Below are positions 17,865-27,038 of a DNA stretch of 64,000 bases, piece after piece. The position numbers and the translations under genes were made by a program. Every line of letters starts with the position of its first letter. Positions within the stretch are counted from its first letter, which is position 1. The DNA is from Seleniivibrio woodruffii (lineage in GTDB: Bacteria > Chrysiogenota > Deferribacteres > Deferribacterales > Geovibrionaceae): positions 62,001 to 126,000 of the forward strand of contig NZ_JAJUIS010000005.1 of assembly GCF_029267515.1 (NCBI RefSeq), in the 5' to 3' direction. Under the pieces are notes generated by a model. It made no database searches. It saw only the letters and a program-made list of their open reading frames with translations, and was not told the origin of the DNA.

Positions 17865-20210
17865 ATGCCGAAAAATCTAGTTATTGTGGAATCACCTGCG
17901 AAAGCAAGGACAATCGAAAAATACCTCGGAAAAGACTTTAAGGTTCTCGCCAGCGTCGGGCATGTAAAAGACCTGCCCGCAAAAGATCTCGGCGTGGACA
18001 TCGAAAATGGTTTCGAACCGAAATACTCTGTCATCAAAGGCAAAAAGAAGGTCATAGACGACCTGAAGAAAGAAGCCAACGTTGCCGAAACAATCTATCT
18101 CGCGCCTGACCCCGACCGCGAAGGGGAAGCCATAGCATGGCACATAGCCGAAGAGCTTGGTAAAAAAAATGCGCAGAAGATACACCGCGTTCTCTTCAAC
18201 GAAATCACTAAAAAGGGTATCGAAGAAGGTATCAAACACACGGGTCCTGTCAACGAAAACCGCGTGAATGCACAGCAGGCGCGCCGTATCCTTGACCGCC
18301 TCGTGGGATATCTCGTAAGCCCACTGCTCTGGAAACCCCTGAAATACGGTCTTTCCGCGGGACGCGTTCAATCCGTCGCCCTTCGCCTGCTCGTTGAGCG
18401 CGAAGAGGAGATAGAAAAGTTCAAACCCGAAGAATACTGGCTCATCGACGTTACCTTCGACAAGAAGGAACAGGGCAAGCTGAAAGCCAGACTGGAAAAG
18501 AAAGACGACAAAAAATATAAGGTCGAAAACGAAGAGGAAGCCAAAACGGTTCTTGCTGAACTGAAAGCAGGCGAATATATAGTCGCCGACGTTCTGAAAA
18601 AAGAGGTGCCGGAAAAGGCTCCCCTGCCCTTCATAACATCCAAGCTCCAGCAGGAAGCCAGCCGCAAGCTGAACTTCTCCGCTAAAAAAACAATGATGGT
18701 GGCTCAGAGACTTTACGAGGGTGTTGACCTCGGAAAAGAGGGTCCCGTGGGTCTCATCACCTATATGCGTACCGACTCAACAAGGATATCCCCCGAAGCT
18801 CAGGCAGAGGCGGCGGAATACGTTAAAAAGGAGTTCGGCGAAAAATTCCTCTCAAAAGGCACAAAAACGGCGGCGAAAAAGAAGAACGTTCAGGATGCCC
18901 ACGAGGCTATCCGCCCCACGTCCGTTCTGCGTACGCCGGAAAGCGTCAAAAGCAAACTGGACAACGACCAGTACAGACTCTACAAACTCATATGGGACAG
19001 ATTCGTTGCCAGCAACATGGCTGACGCTATCTATGACCAGAACACAATAAACATAAATAACGGCGCGTACGGGCTTAAATCTCAGGGCAAGGTTATCAAA
19101 TTCCCCGGTTTCCGCACCCTTTACATCGAGGGAACGGACGAAACCGCAGAGAAGGATCAGGAGATAATCTTCGAAACAGCCGCAGGCGAAAAGCTGAAAG
19201 CCACAAAGCATGACAGCAAGCAGATGTTCACTCAGCCGCCGGCACGCTATTCCGAAGCAACCCTTGTTAAAACCCTTGAACAGGAAGGCATCGGGCGACC
19301 CAGCACATACGCATCCATCATTTCAACTCTCATTGACCGTGAGTATGCAGAAATGGTTGAAAAACGCTTCAAGCCCACAGAGCTTGGACGCGTTGTATGG
19401 AGCCTTCTCCTTGCAAACTTCGACAAGTTCTTCGCCACCAAATTCACAGCGAACATGGAAGAAGAACTTGATGGCGTTGAAGAGGGCAAAAACACATGGA
19501 AGGGCGTTCTGGAGAATTTCTTCAAAAAATTCAAACCGGAACTGACAAAGGCGGAGAAAAAATTCACCGTTGACCTGAAACTCGATCTGAAATGCCCCAT
19601 ATGTGGCAAGGAACTCATAATCAAACACGGGCGCAACGGCTCTTTCGCCGCATGTACGTCCTACCCTGACTGCAAATTCACCTCTAACTACGAAAGGCTT
19701 GAGGACGGAACATTCCGCCTCACAGAGAAACAGGGCGACGAACCCAGCGGCATCGAGTGTGAAAAATGCGGCAGAGAGATGGTGTTTAAATCCACCCGAT
19801 TCGGAAAAGTTCTGGCATGTCCGGGATACCCTGAATGTAAGAACATAAAGAACTACGTCAAACTTGCCGACGGTTCCATAAAGATCCTCGCAACCGGTGA
19901 GGAAGCGGCTGTTCCGTGCCCCAAATGCGGAAACAAGCTAACCGTTAAAGCGGGACGTAACGGCATGTTCATCGGCTGTTCCAACTATCCCCAGTGCGAT
20001 TTCACAGCGAACATGAAGGTTACTGAAACAGGGGAGATAATGCCCCATACCGACAAAGTTGACGAAAATGTGGTATGTGAAAAATGCGGCAAAAAGATGG
20101 CTCTGCGCAAAGGTCCCAGAGGCAGATTTTTTGCGTGCACAGGCTATCCTGAATGTAAAAATATCAAATCCACAAAGGTTCTTGAAGACGGAACCATCAC
20201 TGTAAAATAA
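17865..20210 (+). CDS. topA: DNA topoisomerase I
   Basis: A 781-residue type IA topoisomerase. The TOPRIM domain begins at VIVESPAKARTIEKYLG and has the DPDREGEAIAWH acid cluster. The active-site Tyr is Y300 in GLITYMRTDST. After the core, from about residue 580, there are four C-terminal zinc ribbons with paired CxxC motifs (CPICGKEL, CEKCGREM, CPKCGNKL, CEKCGKKM). It relaxes negative supercoils behind RNA polymerase. The stop codon overlaps the trmFO start by one base. Confidence 0.97.
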   Translation: MPKNLVIVESPAKARTIEKYLGKDFKVLASVGHVKDLPAKDLGVDIENGFEPKYSVIKGKKKVIDDLKKEANVAETIYLAPDPDREGEAIAWHIAEELGKKNAQKIHRVLFNEITKKGIEEGIKHTGPVNENRVNAQQARRILDRLVGYLVSPLLWKPLKYGLSAGRVQSVALRLLVEREEEIEKFKPEEYWLIDVTFDKKEQGKLKARLEKKDDKKYKVENEEEAKTVLAELKAGEYIVADVLKKEVPEKAPLPFITSKLQQEASRKLNFSAKKTMMVAQRLYEGVDLGKEGPVGLITYMRTDSTRISPEAQAEAAEYVKKEFGEKFLSKGTKTAAKKKNVQDAHEAIRPTSVLRTPESVKSKLDNDQYRLYKLIWDRFVASNMADAIYDQNTININNGAYGLKSQGKVIKFPGFRTLYIEGTDETAEKDQEIIFETAAGEKLKATKHDSKQMFTQPPARYSEATLVKTLEQEGIGRPSTYASIISTLIDREYAEMVEKRFKPTELGRVVWSLLLANFDKFFATKFTANMEEELDGVEEGKNTWKGVLENFFKKFKPELTKAEKKFTVDLKLDLKCPICGKELIIKHGRNGSFAACTSYPDCKFTSNYERLEDGTFRLTEKQGDEPSGIECEKCGREMVFKSTRFGKVLACPGYPECKNIKNYVKLADGSIKILATGEEAAVPCPKCGNKLTVKAGRNGMFIGCSNYPQCDFTANMKVTETGEIMPHTDKVDENVVCEKCGKKMALRKGPRGRFFACTGYPECKNIKSTKVLEDGTITVK

Positions 20211-21508
20211 TGCAAAAAGTTACGATAATCGGCGGCGGGCTTGCCGGATGCGAGTCCGCCTTTTTTCTTGCCGAAAGAGGCTTTCAGGTGGTCATGTATG
20301 AAATGAGACCATCCGCTATGACTCCTGCCCACGAGACAAAATTTCTCGGCGAACTTGTCTGTTCAAACTCCCTTAAAAGCACAGCGGAAGACACCTCCAG
20401 CGGACTTCTGAAAAGTGAAATGCGCCTTATAGGCAGCGTTGTTCTGCGCGCGGCGGATAAAACTTCCGTTCCGGCAGGAAACGCCCTCGCCGTTGACAGA
20501 GAAAACTTCGCGGCGGAGCTTGACAGCATCATACGCAACCATCCAAACATCACCGTCATAGAAAAAGAGATAACCGAAATACCCGCAGACCGCCCCTGCA
20601 TCATCGCCACAGGTCCTTTGACCAGCGATGCTTTCGCGCAGCAGATTAAGTCGCGGTTCGGCGGCGGACTGTACTTTTTCGATGCCATAGCCCCCGTTAT
20701 ATCAAAAGACAGCATAGACATGAGCCGGGCGTTCTTCAAAAGCCGCTGGGAAAAAGGCGACAACGACTATCTGAACATCGGCATGAATAAAGAACAGTAT
20801 GAGCATTTTTATAACGAACTCGTGGCTTCCGACAAAGTTGCATTTGAAGATTTCGAAAAGCTCAACGTTTACGAAGGCTGTATGCCCATTGAAGAGATGG
20901 CGGCGCGGGGCATAAAGACCCTGACGTTCGGACCATTCCGTCCCGTCGGGCTTCGCCACCCCGATACAAACGAAAAATACGCCGCTGTTCTCCAGATGCG
21001 CATGGAGAATAAAGAGGGTACAGCTTACAATCTCGTCGGCTGTCAGACAAAAATGAAAATAAGCGAACAGAAACGTGTCTTCGGGCTTATTCCGGGACTT
21101 GAGAACGCAGAATTTCTCCGATACGGCAGCATACACAGAAACACTTATATCCACGCACCGAAGGCGCTTGACCGCTGTTTCCGAGTTAAAGGTGACGAAC
21201 AGCTTTACTTCGCGGGACAGATAACCGGTGTGGAAGGCTATATGGAATCGGCTGCAAGCGGGCTTCTCGCAGCATTCTCACTCGTAAATCCTGATTTTAA
21301 AGGATTTTCGGAGCTGACGGCTCTGGGTGCGCTCGCACGCCATGTCTCAGGAGAACTTGCAGAGAACAAAAAAGAATACGTTCCCAGTAACTTCCATTTC
21401 GGGATGGTACCCCAGTTCGAACACCGCATACGCGATAAAAAAGAGAAAAAAGCAGCATACGCAAAACGCGCAATTGATGCGCTTAAAGCAGATTTAGAAA
21501 AATTGTAA
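20210..21508 (+). CDS. trmFO: Folate/FAD-dependent tRNA uracil-54 C5-methyltransferase TrmFO
   Basis: A 432-residue flavoprotein with an N-terminal FAD loop IIGGGLAGCESAFFLAERG and the diagnostic MYEMRP, ELVCSNSLKS and GQITGVEGYMESAASG segments. It makes ribothymidine at position 54 of tRNA using methylenetetrahydrofolate. The neighbourhood topA-trmFO is widely conserved. Start and topA stop share a base (TAATG). Confidence 0.96.
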   Translation: MQKVTIIGGGLAGCESAFFLAERGFQVVMYEMRPSAMTPAHETKFLGELVCSNSLKSTAEDTSSGLLKSEMRLIGSVVLRAADKTSVPAGNALAVDRENFAAELDSIIRNHPNITVIEKEITEIPADRPCIIATGPLTSDAFAQQIKSRFGGGLYFFDAIAPVISKDSIDMSRAFFKSRWEKGDNDYLNIGMNKEQYEHFYNELVASDKVAFEDFEKLNVYEGCMPIEEMAARGIKTLTFGPFRPVGLRHPDTNEKYAAVLQMRMENKEGTAYNLVGCQTKMKISEQKRVFGLIPGLENAEFLRYGSIHRNTYIHAPKALDRCFRVKGDEQLYFAGQITGVEGYMESAASGLLAAFSLVNPDFKGFSELTALGALARHVSGELAENKKEYVPSNFHFGMVPQFEHRIRDKKEKKAAYAKRAIDALKADLEKL

Positions 21509-21567
21509 AATAGTCTGATTTCCGTTGACTGTCGGCTGTATTATGTCACAATTGTTAACGGAGTTTT

Positions 21568-23355
21568 ATGTATAAATACTTCTATATTTTTCTTCTGGTG
21601 TTAACAGCCGCCCTGCCCGCTTTTGCAGATGTTATAACAGACGGCAGCAACGACAGCGACGACAGCACGGTGTACCTTTATACGGGCGATTCTTCTGTCA
21701 AAGACCCGAAAGCTCTCGACTCGTCAAAATTCACCCCCATGCCCGACCGCTTCTCACTCGGATATACGCGGGAGCCTCACTGGTTCAGGATTTCCGTTAC
21801 ATCCGAATCCGATAAGCCCATTCTGCGGTACATTCTGCTGGAAGACGGGTTTATGTTTGACAGAGTTGATTTTTTTCAGTTCAGCTCCGGAAAACTGATT
21901 AAAACGACCAGAGACGGCGTTTATGTCCCAGCCGATAAAAAAGAGGTGTTTTATCACGGAGCAGTAAGTGTTCTGAAAAACGAAGGCAAGGGCAGAACAG
22001 ACATATATGTGCGCACGGAAACGAAAACTCCATGCGTCATAAACCTCCAGATACGCACCGATTCAGAATTTCAGCACAACGAAAAACTCAGGCTTTTCCT
22101 TCTTTCCCTGCTGACAGGAGCAATGCTTGCAATAGCCTTTTACAACCTTTTTATCTATCTGAGTCTCCGCTCGCGGGAATATGTCTATTACTTCATATAT
22201 GTCATCAGCGCCGTTATCTTCATGCAGGCACAGACCGGATTTGTCATAGACATGTACGGCTTTTACGGCGACATGCGCACGAATCTTTTCATCAGCGTAT
22301 ATATGATGAGCGTATTTCTCCTGCTCTTCACTCAGCAGGTTCTTGAAACTAAAAAACACCTGCCTGTATTCCATAAGATATTCAATGCAATTATCTTTAT
22401 AGATGTTTCGGGCATTGCCGCCGCCCTTGTTTTCGGGATGAAAGAGACCCTTTTTCTGCAAACCCCCTTCGTTCAGATAACGTCCGTGGCGATGGCTGTT
22501 CTCAGCATCGCCGCCATTATGAAGCGAATCCACTCCGCATGGTATTATTTCATTGCTGTGGGAATCTCTATTGTAACAATTTTCATATCGTCCATGCTGC
22601 TGCTCGGCAGGACAGAGTATACCCTGTTCACCCGCAACGCCTACTTTTTCGGCTGTGTTGCGGAGGCTATACTCCTTTCATGGCTGCTTTCATACCGCAT
22701 AAACAGCCTTCGAAGTCAGACAATCCGCGCGCAGCAGGAACTTATCGATATGAAGGACAAGACAAACAGAGTGCTTGAGTCTCTGGTTTCCGAGCGCACA
22801 AAAGAGCTTGAAAAGAAGAATGAAGAGCTTGAGAATCTGGCTGTAATCGATGAGCTGACAGGACTTTACAACAGACGTGTTCTGCTTGCCACCTATGAGA
22901 AAAAACTGAAAAACTGCATAGAGGAGAAAAAACTTCTGGTGTTTATGATTCTGGATGTGGATTTCTTCAAGAAATACAACGACTTCTATGGTCATCACAT
23001 GGGAGATGAAGTGCTTAGAAAGGTTGCGCAGGTGCTCACCCACAGTTTCAGACGAACTAACGACTCAGTTTTCCGCATAGGAGGCGAGGAGTTTGTCGTT
23101 CTTTTCATGGCTGATTCCGAGGATGAAGCCGGACAGACGGCGGAAAAACTCCGCGAGAATATAGAAAAAGCGGGAATTGAACACGTCCACGGCATTAACG
23201 GCAGAATAACCTGTTCCGTGGGAGTTTTCTGCGTTTCCTCCGAGGATACGCAGTTTTCATACGTTTACAGAATAGCTGACGAGCAGTTATACATAGCCAA
23301 AAACAGCGGCAGAAACCGCATATCCCTTTTTAAACCTTCCCAAGACAGTCTATGA
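21568..23355 (+). CDS. Diguanylate cyclase with 7TMR-DISM sensor
   Basis: A 595-residue protein. A signal peptide (about residues 1-20) is followed by a periplasmic 7TMR-DISMED2-like beta domain (to about 175), a block of seven membrane helices (about 180-380), a coiled coil (390-425) and a GGDEF domain. The active site is RIGGEEFVVLF, preceded by an RxxD inhibitory site (RTND) at the standard 5-residue spacing. It should therefore synthesise c-di-GMP with product feedback. DISM extracellular domains are thought to bind carbohydrates or similar ligands. The 3' end overlaps the convergent flavodoxin gene by 26 bp. Confidence 0.92.
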   Translation: MYKYFYIFLLVLTAALPAFADVITDGSNDSDDSTVYLYTGDSSVKDPKALDSSKFTPMPDRFSLGYTREPHWFRISVTSESDKPILRYILLEDGFMFDRVDFFQFSSGKLIKTTRDGVYVPADKKEVFYHGAVSVLKNEGKGRTDIYVRTETKTPCVINLQIRTDSEFQHNEKLRLFLLSLLTGAMLAIAFYNLFIYLSLRSREYVYYFIYVISAVIFMQAQTGFVIDMYGFYGDMRTNLFISVYMMSVFLLLFTQQVLETKKHLPVFHKIFNAIIFIDVSGIAAALVFGMKETLFLQTPFVQITSVAMAVLSIAAIMKRIHSAWYYFIAVGISIVTIFISSMLLLGRTEYTLFTRNAYFFGCVAEAILLSWLLSYRINSLRSQTIRAQQELIDMKDKTNRVLESLVSERTKELEKKNEELENLAVIDELTGLYNRRVLLATYEKKLKNCIEEKKLLVFMILDVDFFKKYNDFYGHHMGDEVLRKVAQVLTHSFRRTNDSVFRIGGEEFVVLFMADSEDEAGQTAEKLRENIEKAGIEHVHGINGRITCSVGVFCVSSEDTQFSYVYRIADEQLYIAKNSGRNRISLFKPSQDSL

Positions 23356-23878
23356 CCTCTTCCGCAAAATCCCAGCACTGCGCCTTGTTAAGCATTGTGC
23401 GCGGGTGCTTTCTGGTCGCCTGCTCCGACTCGCTCAGCGCAATCGAATGATAGAACTTCTCCAGCCTGTGCTTATCCGTTTCCGACAGCTTTTCAAATAT
23501 CATCTCTCCGCCGAGAATCCTTCCCGCGACGCACCTCTGTCCCAGCATTGCCCCGTATCTTTCAAGCATTACGGTCCCGCCGTATGCGTTTCCCCTGCGG
23601 AAAAAAGTCTCAGTGCGCATGGCAACACCGAAAAGTGCGGTTTTGGTAAGCATAAGCGCATCTATATTAGAAGCTATGTACTGTTCCATCTCTGAAAGGA
23701 ATTTGTGTGAATATATGCCGGAACCGAGCAGAACGGCATCGTAACCTCCGCATTCGGGATTTCCGGCAACGTTTTTACATTCGGCTGTATGCCCGCCGAG
23801 GATGAACCGTTCGTTTATCCACCCTGCAACCGTTTCCGTGGAACCGTATTTTGTCGCGTAAATAGTAAGAATTTTCAT
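23330..23878 (-). CDS. Flavodoxin-domain protein (HemG-like)
   Basis: A 182-residue single flavodoxin fold. The FMN phosphate loop is YATKYGSTETVAGWI and a second loop reads LLGSGIYSHKF. It resembles flavodoxin-domain proteins related to menaquinone-dependent protoporphyrinogen oxidase HemG, though no other heme gene is near. The stop of the next gene upstream overlaps its start by 4 bp, so it is translated with the PAS-GGDEF protein. It could alternatively be an NAD(P)H-quinone or small electron-transfer flavoprotein. Confidence 0.75.
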   Translation of the reverse strand: MKILTIYATKYGSTETVAGWINERFILGGHTAECKNVAGNPECGGYDAVLLGSGIYSHKFLSEMEQYIASNIDALMLTKTALFGVAMRTETFFRRGNAYGGTVMLERYGAMLGQRCVAGRILGGEMIFEKLSETDKHRLEKFYHSIALSESEQATRKHPRTMLNKAQCWDFAEEVIDCLGKV

Positions 23879-26010
23879 ATTTCAACCCTGTTGCGTCCGT
23901 TCTGCTTCGCCCTGTACAAAGCCTCGTCCGCCCGTTTAACCATATTATCCGTTCCTGAATCGTCAACCTGCGCAACACCGAAACTGCAGGTGAGTCTGTC
24001 CACAGCGGGAAAAGAGAACATTTCAACCTTTTGTCTTAATTTCTCCGCAAGATTGTGCGCCCCGCTGATATCCGTTCCGCAGCAGATAACAAGGAACTCC
24101 TCGCCGCCCCAGCGCCCGAAGATGTCCGATTCCCTGATAGCCTGCTTAACAAGACGGGCGAGGGATTTCAGCACTTCGTCTCCTGCAAGGTGCCCGTAGG
24201 TGTCGTTCACCTTTTTAAAATAGTCAATGTCAAACATAATGACAGAGTAACTTTGTCCGTATCTCTTGAAACGTACAAATTCCGCACTCAAAACCTCGTC
24301 AAGCCTTATGCGGTTGTAAATTCCCGTAAGTTTATCTGTAACAGAGAGTATCTCTATACGTTTTTTATCCGTAACATCAGTTGATATTGAAAGAAAACCG
24401 GTGCGCACGCCGTTTTTGAATACCGGCTGTATCATGCTCTGAACCCAGACTATGTCGCCGCTCTTCGTAACTTTTTTTATCTCTCCGTTCCATATCCTGC
24501 CGGAAAGAATGGTCTCCATGACGATCGGCTGAACGTCTCTGAGAAACTCCTCATGGTTGATCATCATAGCCGGTTTCCCGATGAGTTCCTCTTCCGTATA
24601 ACCGAAAAGACGGCAGAAAGCCGTACTGACAGAGGTCATATCCGCATTTTCGTCAGAACGTACAACCAGAACGTTCCCGTCAACTATAGATATATATTCC
24701 TGAAGCCTCTTTTCCGACTCAACCCTTTCTGTGATATCGTAAAATGCTATTATGCCCATATCGTCTATCACTGAATACAGAAAAACTATCTCTTTTGTCA
24801 TACCGTTTTTGCAGGTAACAGTCGCCTGAATCGGATGAGCATTTTCACCCTTAATGATTTTTGCTGTATATTCCTTCCATCTGTCTCTGGAGTGGTTCCG
24901 GTACCCTTCATCAGGAAATGCCAGATTCCACCATGTTTTAACGGCATCCATGTCCCCAAGCTCATAACCGAATATCTCCGTGAACATTTTATTCACCAGA
25001 ATAGGCTTGCTTCTGTCATCAATAAGGCATAATGGGATAGGCGACGCTTCAAAAAGCTGTCGGAGATGTTTTTCGCTGTCTTCCAGTCTGTCACGGTAAA
25101 CCTTGATTTCCGAAACATCTCTGGTTGTCACCATGATAGTTGCGTTTGGGAGCATGGTCAGGTTCATCTGGACACTTACAAACGTGCCGTCCTTGCGGAT
25201 GCAGCGTTTTTCAAACATATCGTAATAACCTTTTGCCATGAGCGTCTTCATCATCTCCATCGTGGCGGACAGGTCATCTTCATGTGTCAGCTCAAAACAG
25301 GATTTTGAAAGAAGCTCATCACGGGTGTAACCTGTCATAAGTTCATATGCACCATTAACGTCTATGAAATATGTCTCCATATCCAGTATGGCTATGCCGT
25401 CGCGAGACTGCCGGAACAGCATCTCGCGTTCCTGCTTCGCCTTAACCTGCTCCGTAACATCTTCAAGAAGCCCCTGCACGCCTCTGACAGTACCCTTCTT
25501 ACAAAAAACAGGCACGCCGGTTAACTTTAAAAGCCTTTTGTCTTTTGCTGTTGCAAAGTAAATCAGAATATTCTTTCCAAAATGCGCGCATTGAACGAAG
25601 ATGAAATCGTAAACGGAGGTTCTTTCGTCCTCCGCCACGGCATCTATAAAAGTTAAAGACGAAACATCCTTTTTACCGCCAAGTCCCAGAAAAGAAGCGG
25701 ATTTATCTGACAGATAGAAGTTTTCCGTTTCCATACTCAGCTCGAAACTGCCGATACTGCCGACAGACTCCACTATTGAAAGAACGGCTGTTAACTTTTT
25801 GTTTGCAATCTCTCTGCGGTATTTAAGGAAGAGGACAAGAATGGCAAAAACAAGCAAGCCAGAGAAATAAAAAACAAGGTCACCGGATATCTGTCTGCTG
25901 TAAATAAAGAAATACGCAACTACCCCGCCAGATGCAAAAACGGCTAATAAAAGAAGAGTAAGAATATTGTCTCCGTGTTTTTTCATAAATACCCGCATTA
26001 GGTTATTCAA
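23875..26010 (-). CDS. Membrane-bound multi-PAS diguanylate cyclase
   Basis: A 711-residue protein. Two N-terminal membrane helices (about residues 15-36 and 39-60) are separated by a very short loop, then four PAS regions follow (about 75-185, 195-305, 318-430, 430-548; markers include GVQGLLEDVTEQ, GIAILDMETYFIDVNGAYEL and FLSISTDVTD). The C-terminal GGDEF domain has GRWGGEEFLVIC with the RESD inhibitory site five residues before. No EAL domain is present. It should make c-di-GMP in response to cytoplasmic PAS inputs. The 4-bp overlap with the flavodoxin gene hints at redox input, which is inference. Confidence 0.9.
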   Translation of the reverse strand: MNNLMRVFMKKHGDNILTLLLLAVFASGGVVAYFFIYSRQISGDLVFYFSGLLVFAILVLFLKYRREIANKKLTAVLSIVESVGSIGSFELSMETENFYLSDKSASFLGLGGKKDVSSLTFIDAVAEDERTSVYDFIFVQCAHFGKNILIYFATAKDKRLLKLTGVPVFCKKGTVRGVQGLLEDVTEQVKAKQEREMLFRQSRDGIAILDMETYFIDVNGAYELMTGYTRDELLSKSCFELTHEDDLSATMEMMKTLMAKGYYDMFEKRCIRKDGTFVSVQMNLTMLPNATIMVTTRDVSEIKVYRDRLEDSEKHLRQLFEASPIPLCLIDDRSKPILVNKMFTEIFGYELGDMDAVKTWWNLAFPDEGYRNHSRDRWKEYTAKIIKGENAHPIQATVTCKNGMTKEIVFLYSVIDDMGIIAFYDITERVESEKRLQEYISIVDGNVLVVRSDENADMTSVSTAFCRLFGYTEEELIGKPAMMINHEEFLRDVQPIVMETILSGRIWNGEIKKVTKSGDIVWVQSMIQPVFKNGVRTGFLSISTDVTDKKRIEILSVTDKLTGIYNRIRLDEVLSAEFVRFKRYGQSYSVIMFDIDYFKKVNDTYGHLAGDEVLKSLARLVKQAIRESDIFGRWGGEEFLVICCGTDISGAHNLAEKLRQKVEMFSFPAVDRLTCSFGVAQVDDSGTDNMVKRADEALYRAKQNGRNRVEI

Positions 26011-26109
26011 TAAACATATCTATTTAAAAAATAGCATACATTTATAATTTTGCCATGGTAAAATTCTACTTTTTACGAATTATTTAATTAAAAGACGGGG
26101 ATTAAAAAA

Positions 26110-26132
26110 AGCGGGTGCTTTGTACACCCGCT
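26110..26132 (-). terminator. Intrinsic terminator of purC
   Basis: An 8-bp perfect stem AGCGGGTG/CACCCGCT around a 7-base loop, followed on the minus strand by a run of seven T. It lies 11 bp beyond the purC stop codon. Confidence 0.88.
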
Positions 26133-26142
26133 GTATTGACAG

Positions 26143-27021
26143 TTAACTTTTGAGAATGTCCGCTATTTTGCGGTAGATCGCTTCCGTGCCTTTGACTATC
26201 TCGTCAGGAAGCACAGGTCCGGGTGCTTTTTTGCCCCAGTCAAGTGTTTCAAGATAGTTTCTGACATACTGCTTGTCCATTCCCTGCTGGGGTTGTCCTG
26301 CGGCATAGTCCGCTTTGCTCCAGAATCTTGAAGAGTCAGGAGTAAGTATCTCGTCAATAAGTATTATTTCACCATTAAGCTCACCAAACTCAAATTTGGT
26401 ATCGGCTATGATAATACCTTTTTCAAGGGCAAGGTCTCTTGCTGTTTCATATATTTTAACTGTGTAGTCCCTCAGTTTCTGAGCGGTTTCAGCACCAACC
26501 TTCTGTTTCATCTGCTCGAAAGAGATGTTTTCGTCGTGCTCGCCAAGCTCCGCTTTTGATGCGGGAGTGAAGAGGGTTTCGGGGAACCTTTCGGATTCTT
26601 TAAGTCCGGCAGGGAGTTTAATTCCGCATATTTCGCCGGTGGCAAGATAGTCTTTCCAGCCGGAACCTGTGATATAGCCTCTTGCGACGCATTCAACAGG
26701 ATAGGGTTTACATTTGTGCACAAGCATTGTTCTGCCTTCAAGTATGTCGGCATACTGGCGGCATTCTTCGGGCATTTCGTTCACATCGGCTGTGATGAGG
26801 TGGTTTTTGATTATGTGTTTTGTCTTTTCAAACCAGAAGAGGGACAGTTCGGTGAGTATCTTGCCCTTGTTGGGGATGCCGTTGGGCATAATAACATCAA
26901 ACGCCGAAATTCTGTCGGTGGTGACGATGAGCATCTTGTCGCCCATGTCGTAAATGTCTCTTACCTTGCCTCTTCCGAGGAGTTTAAGCCCTTTAAGCTC
27001 AGTGGAAAGAACCGTGTTCAT
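26143..27021 (-). CDS. purC: SAICAR synthetase
   Basis: A 292-residue enzyme of the longer, yeast-like PurC subfamily. Motifs include [20 protein letters not shown] near the start, [23 protein letters not shown], and [12 protein letters not shown]. It joins aspartate to CAIR in purine synthesis. It is followed by a terminator. The gene upstream (CoA-disulfide reductase-like) ends 17 bp before its start, so it may be read from that promoter as well. No other pur biosynthesis gene is near; purine salvage (xpt and importer) is at 47-52.6 kb. Confidence 0.97.
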   Translation of the reverse strand: MNTVLSTELKGLKLLGRGKVRDIYDMGDKMLIVTTDRISAFDVIMPNGIPNKGKILTELSLFWFEKTKHIIKNHLITADVNEMPEECRQYADILEGRTMLVHKCKPYPVECVARGYITGSGWKDYLATGEICGIKLPAGLKESERFPETLFTPASKAELGEHDENISFEQMKQKVGAETAQKLRDYTVKIYETARDLALEKGIIIADTKFEFGELNGEIILIDEILTPDSSRFWSKADYAAGQPQQGMDKQYVRNYLETLDWGKKAPGPVLPDEIVKGTEAIYRKIADILKS

Positions 27022-27038
27022 TTATGTTACCTCTGTTT

